From CALAED01 sp937891035 (lineage in GTDB: Bacteria > Actinomycetota > Actinomycetes > Streptosporangiales > Streptosporangiaceae): a stretch of 32,180 nucleotides of DNA. Shown here in pieces: positions 24,001 through 32,103 of the stretch. The stretch covers positions 1 through 32,180 of the forward strand of contig DASQSZ010000343.1 of assembly GCA_035642125.1 (NCBI GenBank), in the 5' to 3' direction. Position numbers and translations under genes: made by a program. Below the pieces are notes generated by a model. That model made no database searches. It was not told the DNA's origin and saw only the letters and a program-made list of their open reading frames with translations. The first letter of the stretch is position 1. Every line of letters starts with the position of its first letter.

Positions 24001-24930
24001 CTAGCCCGCGACGGGGGAGGGCATCAGGTCGAGGCGGCGCAGGATGACGCCTTCGCGCAGCGCCCACGGGCAGATCTCAAGCTCGTCGAGGCCGAACAGG
24101 TCCATGGTGGCGTCGGCGACGATGGCGCCCGCCGGGAGCTGGGGGGCGCGGCCGGCGGACACTCCGGGCAGGCGCTGCCGCTCGTGCACCGTCATCTTGG
24201 TCAGCCGCTCGGTCCAGCGGGTCAGCTCTCGGTGGGGCAGGATCCGCCGGACGTACGGGCCCTCGCTTGAGGGGGCGGCGCCGGAGATGCGGGCGAGGGA
24301 GCGGAAGGTCTTCGAGGTGGCGACCGGGTGGTCGGTGTCGCCGTAGCGGGCGACGTCGCCGACCGTCCTGGCGATCTCGGTACGGACGTGGCGGCGCAGC
24401 CGCCGTACCTCGTCGGCCGGCGGCGGGTCGGCGGTGAACCAGTCGCGGGTGAGCCGGCTGGCGCCAAGCGGCAGGGAGATCGCGACGTCGGGCTCCTCGT
24501 CGATGCCCGAGGCGATCTCCAGGGAGCCGCCGCCGATATCCAGCACGAGAAGGCGTCCAGACGACCAGCCGAACCAGCGGCGTACGGCCAGAAAGGTCAG
24601 GCGGGCCTCATCCTCCCCGGACAGGATCTCGATGTCGGTCGGCATCCGGCGCACGATCTCCTCGCCGTTGACGGCGTCGCGCACGGCGGAGGTGGCGAAG
24701 GCGACGAGATCTTCGACCCCTTTGTCCTCCGCGATGCGCAGCGCCTCGTCGACGAACTCGCGCAGCCTGGTCTCGCCGCTCCCGGTCAGCCGGTCGCCGT
24801 TCTCCAGGTGAGCCGACAGCCGCAGCTCCGCCTTGTGCGAGAACGCCGGCAGCGGCCGGGCGCCCCGGTGCGCATCCACTACGAGCAGATGAACCGTGTT
24901 GGATCCGACATCCAGGACACCGAGCCGCAT
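24001..24930 (-). CDS. Ppx/GppA-family phosphatase (exopolyphosphatase-like)
   Basis: A 309-aa ASKHA-fold phosphatase that should hydrolyse polyphosphate ends or pppGpp. Seen: the phosphate-1 motif LGVLDVGSNTVHLLVVD at residues 3-19, the AFATSAVRDAVNGEEIV block, GEDEARLTFLAVRRWF with the catalytic-type Glu, phosphate-2 LVLDIGGGSLEIASG, and the C-terminal ADATMDLFGLDELEICPWALREGVILRRLD. The short single-module length is that of the actinobacterial Ppx1/Ppx2 type. No ribosome site is visible before ATG 24930; TAGCTT 7 nt upstream is -10-like, so a leaderless transcript is possible. It follows the lactate permease by 37 nt and could also be read through from it. Confidence 0.92.
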   Translation of the reverse strand: MRLGVLDVGSNTVHLLVVDAHRGARPLPAFSHKAELRLSAHLENGDRLTGSGETRLREFVDEALRIAEDKGVEDLVAFATSAVRDAVNGEEIVRRMPTDIEILSGEDEARLTFLAVRRWFGWSSGRLLVLDIGGGSLEIASGIDEEPDVAISLPLGASRLTRDWFTADPPPADEVRRLRRHVRTEIARTVGDVARYGDTDHPVATSKTFRSLARISGAAPSSEGPYVRRILPHRELTRWTERLTKMTVHERQRLPGVSAGRAPQLPAGAIVADATMDLFGLDELEICPWALREGVILRRLDLMPSPVAG

Positions 24931-24967
24931 GCCTAGAAGCTATCCAACCGGCGCCCGGCGTGCCTGG

Positions 24968-26617
24968 TTACGGCACCATCCAGGACAACACCGCCGATGC
25001 CTGCAACGCGGACAGCACGCACATCCCGATGAGGAAGACCACGCTCCAGGCGATCACCTTGCGGAAGATGTCGCCCTCCTTGCCGTGCTGGCCCACGGCC
25101 GCGGCGGCGATCGCCAGGTTCTGCGGCGAGATCATCTTGCCTAGTACGCCGCCCGAGCTGTTCGAGGCCGCCATGAGGACCTGGGAGAGATCAGCCTTCT
25201 CCGCCGCGGTGACCTGCAGCGCGCCGAACAGGGAGTTGGACGAGGTATCGGAGCCGGTCACCGCGACCCCCAGCCAACCCAAGATCGGCGACAGGAACGC
25301 GAAGAAGCCGCCCGCCCCGGCCATCCAGTTGCCCAGCGTGGCGGTCTGCCCGGAGGCGTTCATCACGTACGCGAGCGCCAGCACCGTCATGACGGTGAGG
25401 ATCGCCCACCGCAGCTGGACGAGCGTCATCCAGTACGCGCGCAGCGCCGGCCCCACGGCGACGCGCAGCGCGATCATGGTGAGCACGCCCGCGATCAGCA
25501 TCTGGGTGCCGGGAGTGGTCAAGATGTTGAAGTTGAACGTGACGCTGGACAACTCCTCGCCCTGAGTGTTGGCCACGTGCAGGCCCGGCCAGCCGAACCG
25601 CTGCGTGGCCTTGTCGAGGAGGTCCTTGATCGGGCCGATCTGGCCGAGCACGAACACCCCGATGATGATCGCGTACGGCGCGTACGCCTTGACGACCTCG
25701 GACCGGGCGTCGGGGTTGGCGACCCGCGCCGCGAACTCGGGCGTGGGCTCATCGGCCGCGCCGCCGGCCGCGACGGGTGCCGCACCGCCCTCGGTGTAGG
25801 TCTCCGCGGGGTGCCACATCCGCACCAGCGCGACGATGGCGGCGGCGGAGACCAACGCGGCGACCACGTCCGACAGCGGGACCGAGATGAAGTTGGACGT
25901 GGCGTACTGGGCGAGGCCGAAGGTGACCCCGCAGACGACAGCGGGCAGCCAGGTCTGCCGCAGCCCGCGTCGTCCGTCGACGATGAACACCAGTGCCAGC
26001 GGGACGAACACGGCGAGGATCGGAGTCTGCCGGCCGACCATGGCGCCGAGCGTGTCCTGGGAAAGGTCCGTCACCCCGCCGAGCGTCACGATGGGGGTGG
26101 CCATCGCCCCGAACGCCACCGGTGCGGTGTTGGCGACCAGCGCGAGCACCGCCGCCTTGATCGGCTTGAACCCGAGCGCGATGAGCATGACCGCGGTGAC
26201 GGCGACCGGTGTGCCGAATCCGGCGAGCGCCTCCATCAACGCCCCGAAGGAGAACGCGATGATGATCGCCTGGATGCGCTGGTCGTCGCTGACGCGGGCG
26301 AACGAGCGCCGCAGCACGTCGAAGTGCCCCGTCTGGACCGTCATGTTGTAGACCCAGATGGCGTTGATCACGATCCACAGGATCGGGAAGAAGCCGAACG
26401 CCGCTCCCTCCGTACCGGCCAGCAGCGACTGGCCGACCGGCATCCCGTACACGGCGATCGCGATCAGCAGGGCGGCCCCCAACGCCACCAGAGACGCGAT
26501 CCACGCCTTGACTCGCAGCACCCCGAGGAGAACGAAAAGGACGAGTAGGGGAAGCGCCGCGACGAGCGAGCTCCAGCCGAGTGAGTTGGCGACAGGATCG
26601 AGGACCTGTTCGTACAT
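24968..26617 (-). CDS. lctP: L-lactate permease (LctP family)
   Basis: A 549-aa membrane protein importing lactate (and glycolate) with protons. Seen: about 12-14 hydrophobic helices, the early FFPILWIVINAIWVYNMTVQTGHFDVLRRSFARVSDDQRIQAIIIAFSFGALMEALAGFGTPVAVTAVML block, which is the family signature, and near the end VTGSDTSSNSLFGALQVTAAEKADLSQVLMAASNSSGGVLGKMISPQNLAIAAAAVGQ. A Gly/Ala-rich cytoplasmic loop at about 275-300 is unremarkable. ATG 26617 is preceded by GAGG at 5 nt; a GTG 6 bases further up is too close to that site. No lactate dehydrogenase genes are adjacent. A palindrome at 26657-26668 may be its operator. Confidence 0.95.
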   Translation of the reverse strand: MYEQVLDPVANSLGWSSLVAALPLLVLFVLLGVLRVKAWIASLVALGAALLIAIAVYGMPVGQSLLAGTEGAAFGFFPILWIVINAIWVYNMTVQTGHFDVLRRSFARVSDDQRIQAIIIAFSFGALMEALAGFGTPVAVTAVMLIALGFKPIKAAVLALVANTAPVAFGAMATPIVTLGGVTDLSQDTLGAMVGRQTPILAVFVPLALVFIVDGRRGLRQTWLPAVVCGVTFGLAQYATSNFISVPLSDVVAALVSAAAIVALVRMWHPAETYTEGGAAPVAAGGAADEPTPEFAARVANPDARSEVVKAYAPYAIIIGVFVLGQIGPIKDLLDKATQRFGWPGLHVANTQGEELSSVTFNFNILTTPGTQMLIAGVLTMIALRVAVGPALRAYWMTLVQLRWAILTVMTVLALAYVMNASGQTATLGNWMAGAGGFFAFLSPILGWLGVAVTGSDTSSNSLFGALQVTAAEKADLSQVLMAASNSSGGVLGKMISPQNLAIAAAAVGQHGKEGDIFRKVIAWSVVFLIGMCVLSALQASAVLSWMVP

Positions 26618-26656
26618 GGTCACCTCGCGGGGGTGGGGGTGATCTCCACCGCCTAT

Positions 26657-26668
26657 CTAACCTGTTAG
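26657..26668. promoter_or_regulatory. Palindrome upstream of lctP
   Basis: CTAAC-CT-GTTAG is a perfect 5+5 inverted repeat 39 bases upstream of the lctP start, within the expected promoter. Lactate permeases are commonly under GntR-type LldR control, but this sequence does not match a consensus I know. Confidence 0.35.
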
Positions 26669-26735
26669 TCAAGTTTCGTGCCATCGGTCATTTCGCTCTT
26701 GAGTAAGGATTTTGTTCCACATAGCGGAAATGAAA

Positions 26736-26767
26736 GAGGGAGACCGGGCACGGCGCCGGCCTCCCTC
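26736..26767 (-). terminator. Strong terminator of the chitinase gene
   Basis: GAGGGAG (26736-26742) with CTCCCTC (26761-26767) and an inner CCGG/CCGG pair build an 11-bp stem with one opposed pair of unpaired bases and an 8-base loop. It lies 21 bases after the chitinase stop on the minus strand and is followed there by the T-rich TTTCATTT. Confidence 0.75.
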
Positions 26768-26788
26768 TCTCTCCTCGGGTCGGCGGGG

Positions 26789-28465
26789 TTACCCGAGGCC
26801 GTTCCTTATCGAGGTGATCAGCTCCCCGTTCGTGGTGTCGCCGGAAAGCTCCCAGAAGAACGAGCCGCCGAGCCCCTGGTTCTTGGCGTAGGACATCTTC
26901 CCGCCGATGGTGTTCGGCGTGTCGTAGCTCCACCATTGGCCGCCGCAGAACCCGTACGCAGTGCCCGCCACGGTGCCGGTCGCCGGGCACCTGCCCTTGA
27001 GCACCTTGTAGTCCTCGACGCCCTGCTCGTACGTGCCGGGGGCGGGGCCGCTCGCCGAGCCGCCGGGCGCGCTTTGCGTGACGCCCGTCCAGCCGCGGCC
27101 GTAGAACCCGATGCCGAGCAGCAGCTTGGACGCCGGGACCCCCTTGCTCTTGAGCTTCTGGATGGCCGCGTCGGAGTGGAATCCGGCGACCGGGATGCCG
27201 GAGTACGACGTCAGCGGCGAGTGCGGGGCCGTCGGACCGCCGGCCGCCCACGCGCCGAAGTAGTCGTAGGTCATCACGTTGTACCAGTTCAGGTGCTGCG
27301 CGGCGCCGCCGTAGTCAGCGGCGTCGATCTTGCCGCCGCTGGTGCCGTCGGCCGTGATCGCCGCTGTCACGAGGTTCCCCGTGCCGAAGCGCGAGCGCAG
27401 CGCGGACATCAGGTTCCGGAACGCGGCCGGTCCGCTGGTGTCACAGGACAGACCGCAGGCGTTCGGGTATTCCCAGTCGATGTCGATGCCGTCGAACACG
27501 TCGGCCCAGCGCGGGTCCTCGACCAGGCTGAAGCAGGAGTTCGCGAACGCCGTCGGGTTGGCGGCGGCCTGCGTGAAGCCGCCCGACCAGGTCCAGCCGC
27601 CGAACGACCAGAGGACCTTGATGTGGGGGTACTTCCTCTTCAGCTTGCGCAGCTGGTTGAAGCTGCCGCGCAGGGCCCCGGCGTCCCAGGTGTCGGCAAC
27701 GCCGTCGACGCTCTCGGCGGCGCTGTAGAAGCGGTCGTGGTCGGCGTAGCTGTCGCCGACGGCGCACCGGCCGCCCGTCACGTTGCCAAAGGCGTAGTTG
27801 ATGTGGGTCAGCTTGGCGGCCGAGCCGCTCGTGTCGATGTTCTTGACGTGGTAGTTGCGGCCGTACACGCCCCACTCGACGAAATAGCCGAGGACCTTGC
27901 GGCCGCCGGGGGCGCTGGTCGGCGTCGTGGTCGGGGTCGTCGTCGGGGTCACGGTGGGCGTGGGGGTCCGCGTCGGGGTGGGCGAGGTGGTGGTGGGCGA
28001 GGGCGCGGCGCCGGTGGCGCAGGCCGCGCCGTTGACGAGGCAGTTCGAGATCCAGCCGCCGCCGGCCAGGCCGAAGCCGAACGAGGCGGTGCCGCCGGGC
28101 GCCACGGTGCCGTTCCATGAGGTGTTGGCGAAGGTGTGGTGACTGCCGGATGAGGTCCGCACCGCGTCCCACGAAGAGGAGATCGAGGTGCCGGACGCCG
28201 TGTCGAACTCGACCCTCCAACTGCTGATCGTGGAACCGGTGCCGTTCGTGATGGTGCATTTGCCCTCGGATCCGGTGCCCCAGTCCGAGGTCTTCGTACA
28301 GGTGGCGGTGACCGATGCGGCCGCGGCCGAGTGCGTCATCGCCGCCACGCCGATGAGCGGCAGCGACAGCGCGGCGACAGTGACGATGATCCGCAGGATG
28401 CGCGATCTCGATACGAGTAGGGATGGTCTGGGTAGGGATGGTCTCGGTACGGACGGTCTGGACAT
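26789..28465 (-). CDS. Secreted GH18 chitinase with N-terminal CBM2
   Basis: A 558-aa secreted enzyme that should hydrolyse chitin. Seen: a signal peptide with a basic start and hydrophobic core (ILRIIVTVAALSLPLIGVAA), cut near residue 50; a CBM2-type binding module at about 52-149 with exposed Trp residues and a Cys pair; a Thr/Pro linker at 155-187; and a GH18 barrel beginning VLGYFVEWGVYGRNY, with SFGGWTWSGGF and the catalytic motif DGIDIDWE at 325-332 (acid/base E332). ATG 28465 is preferred over one 42 bases upstream because GGGAGA lies 3-4 nt before it and the signal peptide is then normal. A strong terminator follows. The perfect palindrome at 28606-28622 is the likely operator. Confidence 0.95.
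   Translation of the reverse strand: MSRPSVPRPSLPRPSLLVSRSRILRIIVTVAALSLPLIGVAAMTHSAAAASVTATCTKTSDWGTGSEGKCTITNGTGSTISSWRVEFDTASGTSISSSWDAVRTSSGSHHTFANTSWNGTVAPGGTASFGFGLAGGGWISNCLVNGAACATGAAPSPTTTSPTPTRTPTPTVTPTTTPTTTPTSAPGGRKVLGYFVEWGVYGRNYHVKNIDTSGSAAKLTHINYAFGNVTGGRCAVGDSYADHDRFYSAAESVDGVADTWDAGALRGSFNQLRKLKRKYPHIKVLWSFGGWTWSGGFTQAAANPTAFANSCFSLVEDPRWADVFDGIDIDWEYPNACGLSCDTSGPAAFRNLMSALRSRFGTGNLVTAAITADGTSGGKIDAADYGGAAQHLNWYNVMTYDYFGAWAAGGPTAPHSPLTSYSGIPVAGFHSDAAIQKLKSKGVPASKLLLGIGFYGRGWTGVTQSAPGGSASGPAPGTYEQGVEDYKVLKGRCPATGTVAGTAYGFCGGQWWSYDTPNTIGGKMSYAKNQGLGGSFFWELSGDTTNGELITSIRNGLG
28421..28465 (-). repeat. Three 15-bp direct repeats at the chitinase start
   Basis: 28421-28435, 28436-28450 and 28451-28465 are near-identical 15-base units (plus strand GGATGGTCTGGGTAG type). 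They encode the in-frame repeat RPSVP/RPSLP/RPSLL at the start of the signal peptide. Confidence 0.75.
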
Positions 28466-28605
28466 CGTTCTCCCAACCAGCCGGGGACGCCCTGGAGGCG
28501 CCCGCACAGAAGGAGGGACAGCGGGGAGGCTGCCCTTGATGGGTGCCTGCGTTGGCAGGAGCCGTCAACTGAGCGCTCTGACGTCAGGTAACACCATGGC
28601 ATAAG

Positions 28606-28622
28606 ATAGGAAACTTTCCTAT
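28606..28622. promoter_or_regulatory. Perfect 17-bp palindrome upstream of the chitinase
   Basis: ATAGGAAACTTTCCTAT is a perfect palindrome around one central base, in the AT-rich promoter region 141-157 bases upstream of the chitinase ATG. It is a likely operator for a sugar-responsive repressor (ROK or LacI type by general appearance). It does not match the DasR site. Confidence 0.55.
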
Positions 28623-28676
28623 TAGTTTTCCCAAGATTTTTCTCGGCCTGGTCCGAGCCCGCCGACCAGCCAAGGA

Positions 28677-28695
28677 ACGGCTGTAGACCAGCCGT
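28677..28695 (-). terminator. Hairpin after dnaE2
   Basis: ACGGCTG (28677-28683), loop TAGAC and CAGCCGT (28689-28695) form a perfect 7-bp stem 33 bases beyond the dnaE2 stop. No T-run. Confidence 0.5.
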
Positions 28696-28728
28696 GGAGG
28701 GGCTGGAATCTCCTGGCGTCTGGTGGAG

Positions 28729-31700
28729 TCAGCGGAAATCACGGGCCCGTACGCGGCCGGGCACGGGTAGCCGGCGCAGCCGCGTGGCGAGGACGTTGGT
28801 GACCCCGTCGGTGCGCTCGAGCCGGCCGTTGACGAGCAGCGCCTGGGCGTCGATGGCGACCGCGCGGTGCCGGGCCCACACCTCGGGTCGGCAGACCACA
28901 TTGGTGATGCCCGTCTCGTCCTCCAGACTCACGAAGACGATCCCGCCAGCGGTCGGCGGCCGCTGCCGGTGCGTTACCAGACCGGCCACCAGCACGTTGG
29001 TCTCGCCCGGGACTTCGCGCAGCAGACCCGACGGCACCGCGCCCATCTCGTCGAGGGTGGACCGCACGTGCACGATCGGATGGGTGCCCGACGTGCCGCT
29101 CGCCCACAGATCGGCGATGGTCTCCTCGATCGCCGTCATCGGGGGCAGCGGCGGGGCCGTCACGCCGGGCGCGAGACCGGGGAGCCGCCCCGGGCCGTCC
29201 CCGGCCAGCGCGCCCGCCGCCCACAGCGCCGATCTCCTGGTCAGCCCGAAGCAGCCGAACGCCCCCGCCGTGGCCAGCGCCTCCAGTGCGGCGGTCGGCA
29301 GCGGCACCCGGCGCACCAGGTCCTCCATGCTGTGGTACGGCCGGCCGGCGGCGATCCGCTCCGCCACGGCCGAGCCGAGATTGCGAATGCCGGACAGGCC
29401 GAGCCTGATCGCGGGCTGCGGCCGCTCCGGCGCGTGTGGATGAGCGCGGCCGGCGCCCGGCCCCCCGATCAGGCTCCCGGCCGTTTCCCGGGTCGCGAGC
29501 GTCGGCAGCGCGTCGCTGGCGTTGATGTCCACACCGCGTACTTCGACGCCGTGCCGGCGGGCGTCGGCGAGCAGCGACTGCGGGCTGTAGAACCCCATCG
29601 ACTGGTTGCGCACCAGCGCCGCGGTGAACGCGGCCGGGTAGTGGCGCTTGAGCCAGGCGCTGGCGTAGACGAGGTGCGCGAAGCTCTGCGCGTGGGACTC
29701 GGGGAAGCCGAAGCTCGCGAACCCCAGGATCTTTTCGTACGCGTCCTCGGCCACCTCGCGCGGGATCCCGCGCTCGGCCATGCCGGACAGCAACCGCTCG
29801 CGCAGCCGCTCGACGCTCTCTGGTGCCCGCTTGGCCGACATCGCCTGCCGCAGCCGGTCGACCTCGTTCGGGCTGAACCCGGCGCAGTCGACCGCGAGCT
29901 GCATCATCTGCTCCTGGAACAACGGCACGCCCAGGGTGCGTTCGAGCGCGCCGCGCATCAGCGGGTGCGGGATCGTCGGCGGCTCCTCGCCCTTGCGGCG
30001 GCGCAGGTACGGATGCACGGAACCGCCCTGGATCGGCCCCGGCCTGATCAACGCCACTTCGACGACCAAGTCGTAGAACGTGCGCGGCCGCAGCCGCGGC
30101 AGCGTCGCCATCTGCGCGCGGGACTCGACCTGGAACACCCCCACCGTGTCGGCGTCGCAGAGCATGTCGTATACGAGCGGGTCTTCCGGCGGGATCGTGG
30201 CCAGGTCGTACCGCTCGCCGTGGTGCGCGGCCACCAGGTCGAAACAGTCGTGCAGCGCCGACAGCATGCCCAGGCCGAGCAGGTCGAATTTGACCAGGCC
30301 GGCCGCTGCGCAGTCGTCTTTGTCCCACTGCAGCACGCTGCGCCCCGGCATGCGGGCCCACTCGATCGGGCAGACCTCGCCGACCGGGCGATCACAGATC
30401 ACCATGCCCCCGGAGTGGATGCCCAGATGCCGCGGCAGCCGCAGCAACTGTTGGGCCAGCGCGGTCACCGGAGCCGGGACGTCGACCTCGGCGCCCACCG
30501 GGTCGCGCGCGTCGACCTGCTTGGACCAGGCGTCCTGCTGGCCGGGGGAGTGGCCGAGCGCCCGGGCCGCGTCGCGCAGCGCCATCCGCGGCCGATAGGT
30601 GATCACGTTGGCGACCTGCGCGGTGCACTGCCGGCCGTACTTGTCGTAGACGTGCTGGATGGCCTCTTCGCGGCGCCGGTGCTCGATGTCGAGGTCGATG
30701 TCGGGCGGGCCGTCGCGCCCGGGGGACAAGAACCGCTCGAACAGCAGGCCGTGCCGGACCGCGTCCACCCCGGTGATGCCGAGCGCGTAGCAGACCGCGG
30801 AGTTGGCCGCCGAGCCGCGGCCCTGGCACAGGATGTCGTTGCGGCGGCAGAACTCGACGATGTCGTGCACGATCAGGAAGTAGCCGGGGAAACCCAGCTC
30901 CTCGATGACGTCGAGCTCGCGGGCGATCTGGGCGTACGCGCCCGGCGTCTTCTCTCGCTCCGGCGGCCCGTAGCGCTCGCGGGCGCCCAGGGCGACAAGG
31001 CGGCGCAGCCAGCTCGCCTCGGTGTGGCCGTCGGGAACCGGCCAGTCCGGCAGTTTCGGGGCCACGACCGCGAAATCGAACACGCACGCGCGGGCCAGCT
31101 CGACGGTCTGCTCCCGTACCCCGGGGCAGCGGGCCAGCCGGGCCGCCATCTCGTGGCCGGACCGCAGGTGGGCGGTGCCGGTGGCGGGCAGCCAGCCGAC
31201 CATCTCATCGAGGCTCCGCCTGGCCCGCACCGCCGCCAGCGTCTGAGCCAGCCGGGCGCCGGCGCCCGGCGCGGGGTAGTGCACGTTGTTGGAGGCGACG
31301 ACGCCGACGCGGCACCGGGTGGCCAGCTCGGCCAGCGCGTCGTTGCGGGCGTCGTCGCCCGGCTGGTCGTGGTCGATCAGCTCGGCGAACACGTTGTCCT
31401 GGCCGAACATCTCGACCAGGCGGCGCAGCTCCTTGTCGGGGTCGCCGTCGTCGAACGCGGCCGGAACCAACCCCTTTCTGCAGCCGGTGAGCACCACCCA
31501 GTGCCCGTCGTGCGCGTCGGCGAGCGCGTCGAGGTCATAGACGGGCCGGCCCTTCTCGCCGCCGGCGAGCTGGGCGGCGGTGATGGCCGAGCACAGCCGG
31601 CCGTAGCCCGCGGCGTCCCTGGCCAGCACCAGCAGATGCCGCCCGGCCGGGTCCGGCTCGCCGTTTTGCGATTTCGGCAGCTCGAGGCTCAGCTCGGAGC

Positions 31701-32046
31701 CGAAGATGGTGCCGACGCCGGCCGCCCGCGCCGCCTGGGCGAACTGTACGACCCCGTACATGCCGTCGTGGTCGGTGAGCGCGACCGCCTCCACGCCGAG
31801 CCGGGCCGCCTCGGCCGCCAAGTCCTCCGGCTGGCCGGCGCCGTCGAGGAAGCTGAACGACGAGTGGCAGTGCAGCTCGGCCCACGGCAGCGGCGCCGCC
31901 GATGCCGGCTCCCGCTCCCGCGCCGTCGTCCCGGGCGACGCGGGCGACGCGGGCGACGCGGGCGACGCGGGCGGCCGGGCACCGGGACCCCACGACAGCC
32001 GCTCTTCGAACTCGCGCCACGAGATCGGCGGGTTGTTCCAGCCCAC
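28729..32046 (-). CDS. dnaE2: Error-prone DNA polymerase III alpha subunit DnaE2
   Basis: A 1105-aa C-family polymerase used for damage-induced translesion synthesis and mutagenesis, normally with ImuA'/ImuB. Seen: the N-terminal WNNPPISWREFEERLSWG typical of DnaE2, a Pro-Ala-Ser repeat, the PHP domain starting ELHCHSSFSFLDGAG and VALTDHDGMYGVVQF, the polymerase core with RGSAANSAVCYALGIT and PDIDLDIEH (catalytic Asp pair), GVFQVESRAQM and FASFGFPESHAQSFAHLVYASAWLKRHYP, and an OB-fold near the end (VLVAGLVTHRQRPPTAGGIVFVSLEDETG). GTG 32046 is chosen. A TTG at 32082 is in frame but lies upstream of the SOS box, which must sit in the promoter. imuA' and imuB are not in the window. Confidence 0.96.
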   Translation of the reverse strand: MGWNNPPISWREFEERLSWGPGARPPASPASPASPASPGTTAREREPASAAPLPWAELHCHSSFSFLDGAGQPEDLAAEAARLGVEAVALTDHDGMYGVVQFAQAARAAGVGTIFGSELSLELPKSQNGEPDPAGRHLLVLARDAAGYGRLCSAITAAQLAGGEKGRPVYDLDALADAHDGHWVVLTGCRKGLVPAAFDDGDPDKELRRLVEMFGQDNVFAELIDHDQPGDDARNDALAELATRCRVGVVASNNVHYPAPGAGARLAQTLAAVRARRSLDEMVGWLPATGTAHLRSGHEMAARLARCPGVREQTVELARACVFDFAVVAPKLPDWPVPDGHTEASWLRRLVALGARERYGPPEREKTPGAYAQIARELDVIEELGFPGYFLIVHDIVEFCRRNDILCQGRGSAANSAVCYALGITGVDAVRHGLLFERFLSPGRDGPPDIDLDIEHRRREEAIQHVYDKYGRQCTAQVANVITYRPRMALRDAARALGHSPGQQDAWSKQVDARDPVGAEVDVPAPVTALAQQLLRLPRHLGIHSGGMVICDRPVGEVCPIEWARMPGRSVLQWDKDDCAAAGLVKFDLLGLGMLSALHDCFDLVAAHHGERYDLATIPPEDPLVYDMLCDADTVGVFQVESRAQMATLPRLRPRTFYDLVVEVALIRPGPIQGGSVHPYLRRRKGEEPPTIPHPLMRGALERTLGVPLFQEQMMQLAVDCAGFSPNEVDRLRQAMSAKRAPESVERLRERLLSGMAERGIPREVAEDAYEKILGFASFGFPESHAQSFAHLVYASAWLKRHYPAAFTAALVRNQSMGFYSPQSLLADARRHGVEVRGVDINASDALPTLATRETAGSLIGGPGAGRAHPHAPERPQPAIRLGLSGIRNLGSAVAERIAAGRPYHSMEDLVRRVPLPTAALEALATAGAFGCFGLTRRSALWAAGALAGDGPGRLPGLAPGVTAPPLPPMTAIEETIADLWASGTSGTHPIVHVRSTLDEMGAVPSGLLREVPGETNVLVAGLVTHRQRPPTAGGIVFVSLEDETGITNVVCRPEVWARHRAVAIDAQALLVNGRLERTDGVTNVLATRLRRLPVPGRVRARDFR
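31933..31968. repeat. Four 9-bp tandem copies inside dnaE2
   Basis: Four perfect copies of GGGCGACGC (plus strand) in a row, with a decayed fifth. They encode repeated Pro-Ala-Ser between the N-terminal tail and the PHP domain of DnaE2. In-frame expansion or contraction would not disrupt the gene. Confidence 0.85.
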
Positions 32047-32054
32047 ACCTCGAA

Positions 32055-32070
32055 TCGAACACGTGTTCGA
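32055..32070. promoter_or_regulatory. LexA binding site (SOS box) of dnaE2
   Basis: TCGAACACGTGTTCGA is a perfect 16-bp palindrome of the TCGAAC-N4-GTTCGA form recognised by LexA in actinobacteria and Bacillus-type bacteria. It ends 8 bases upstream of the dnaE2 GTG, so it covers the core promoter. Mycobacterial dnaE2 is a known LexA target. Confidence 0.9.
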
Positions 32071-32103
32071 TGATCGGTTCAAGGCCCCACCGAGGGAACC
32101 GGG

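Noticed and set aside
31902..31990. CRISPR-like look of the short repeats
   Set aside because: The repeats are 9 bp, directly adjacent without spacers, and in frame within dnaE2.
28867..32073. A 1068-codon plus-strand open frame
   Set aside because: It is antisense to dnaE2, with no recognisable domain and the same mirror composition.
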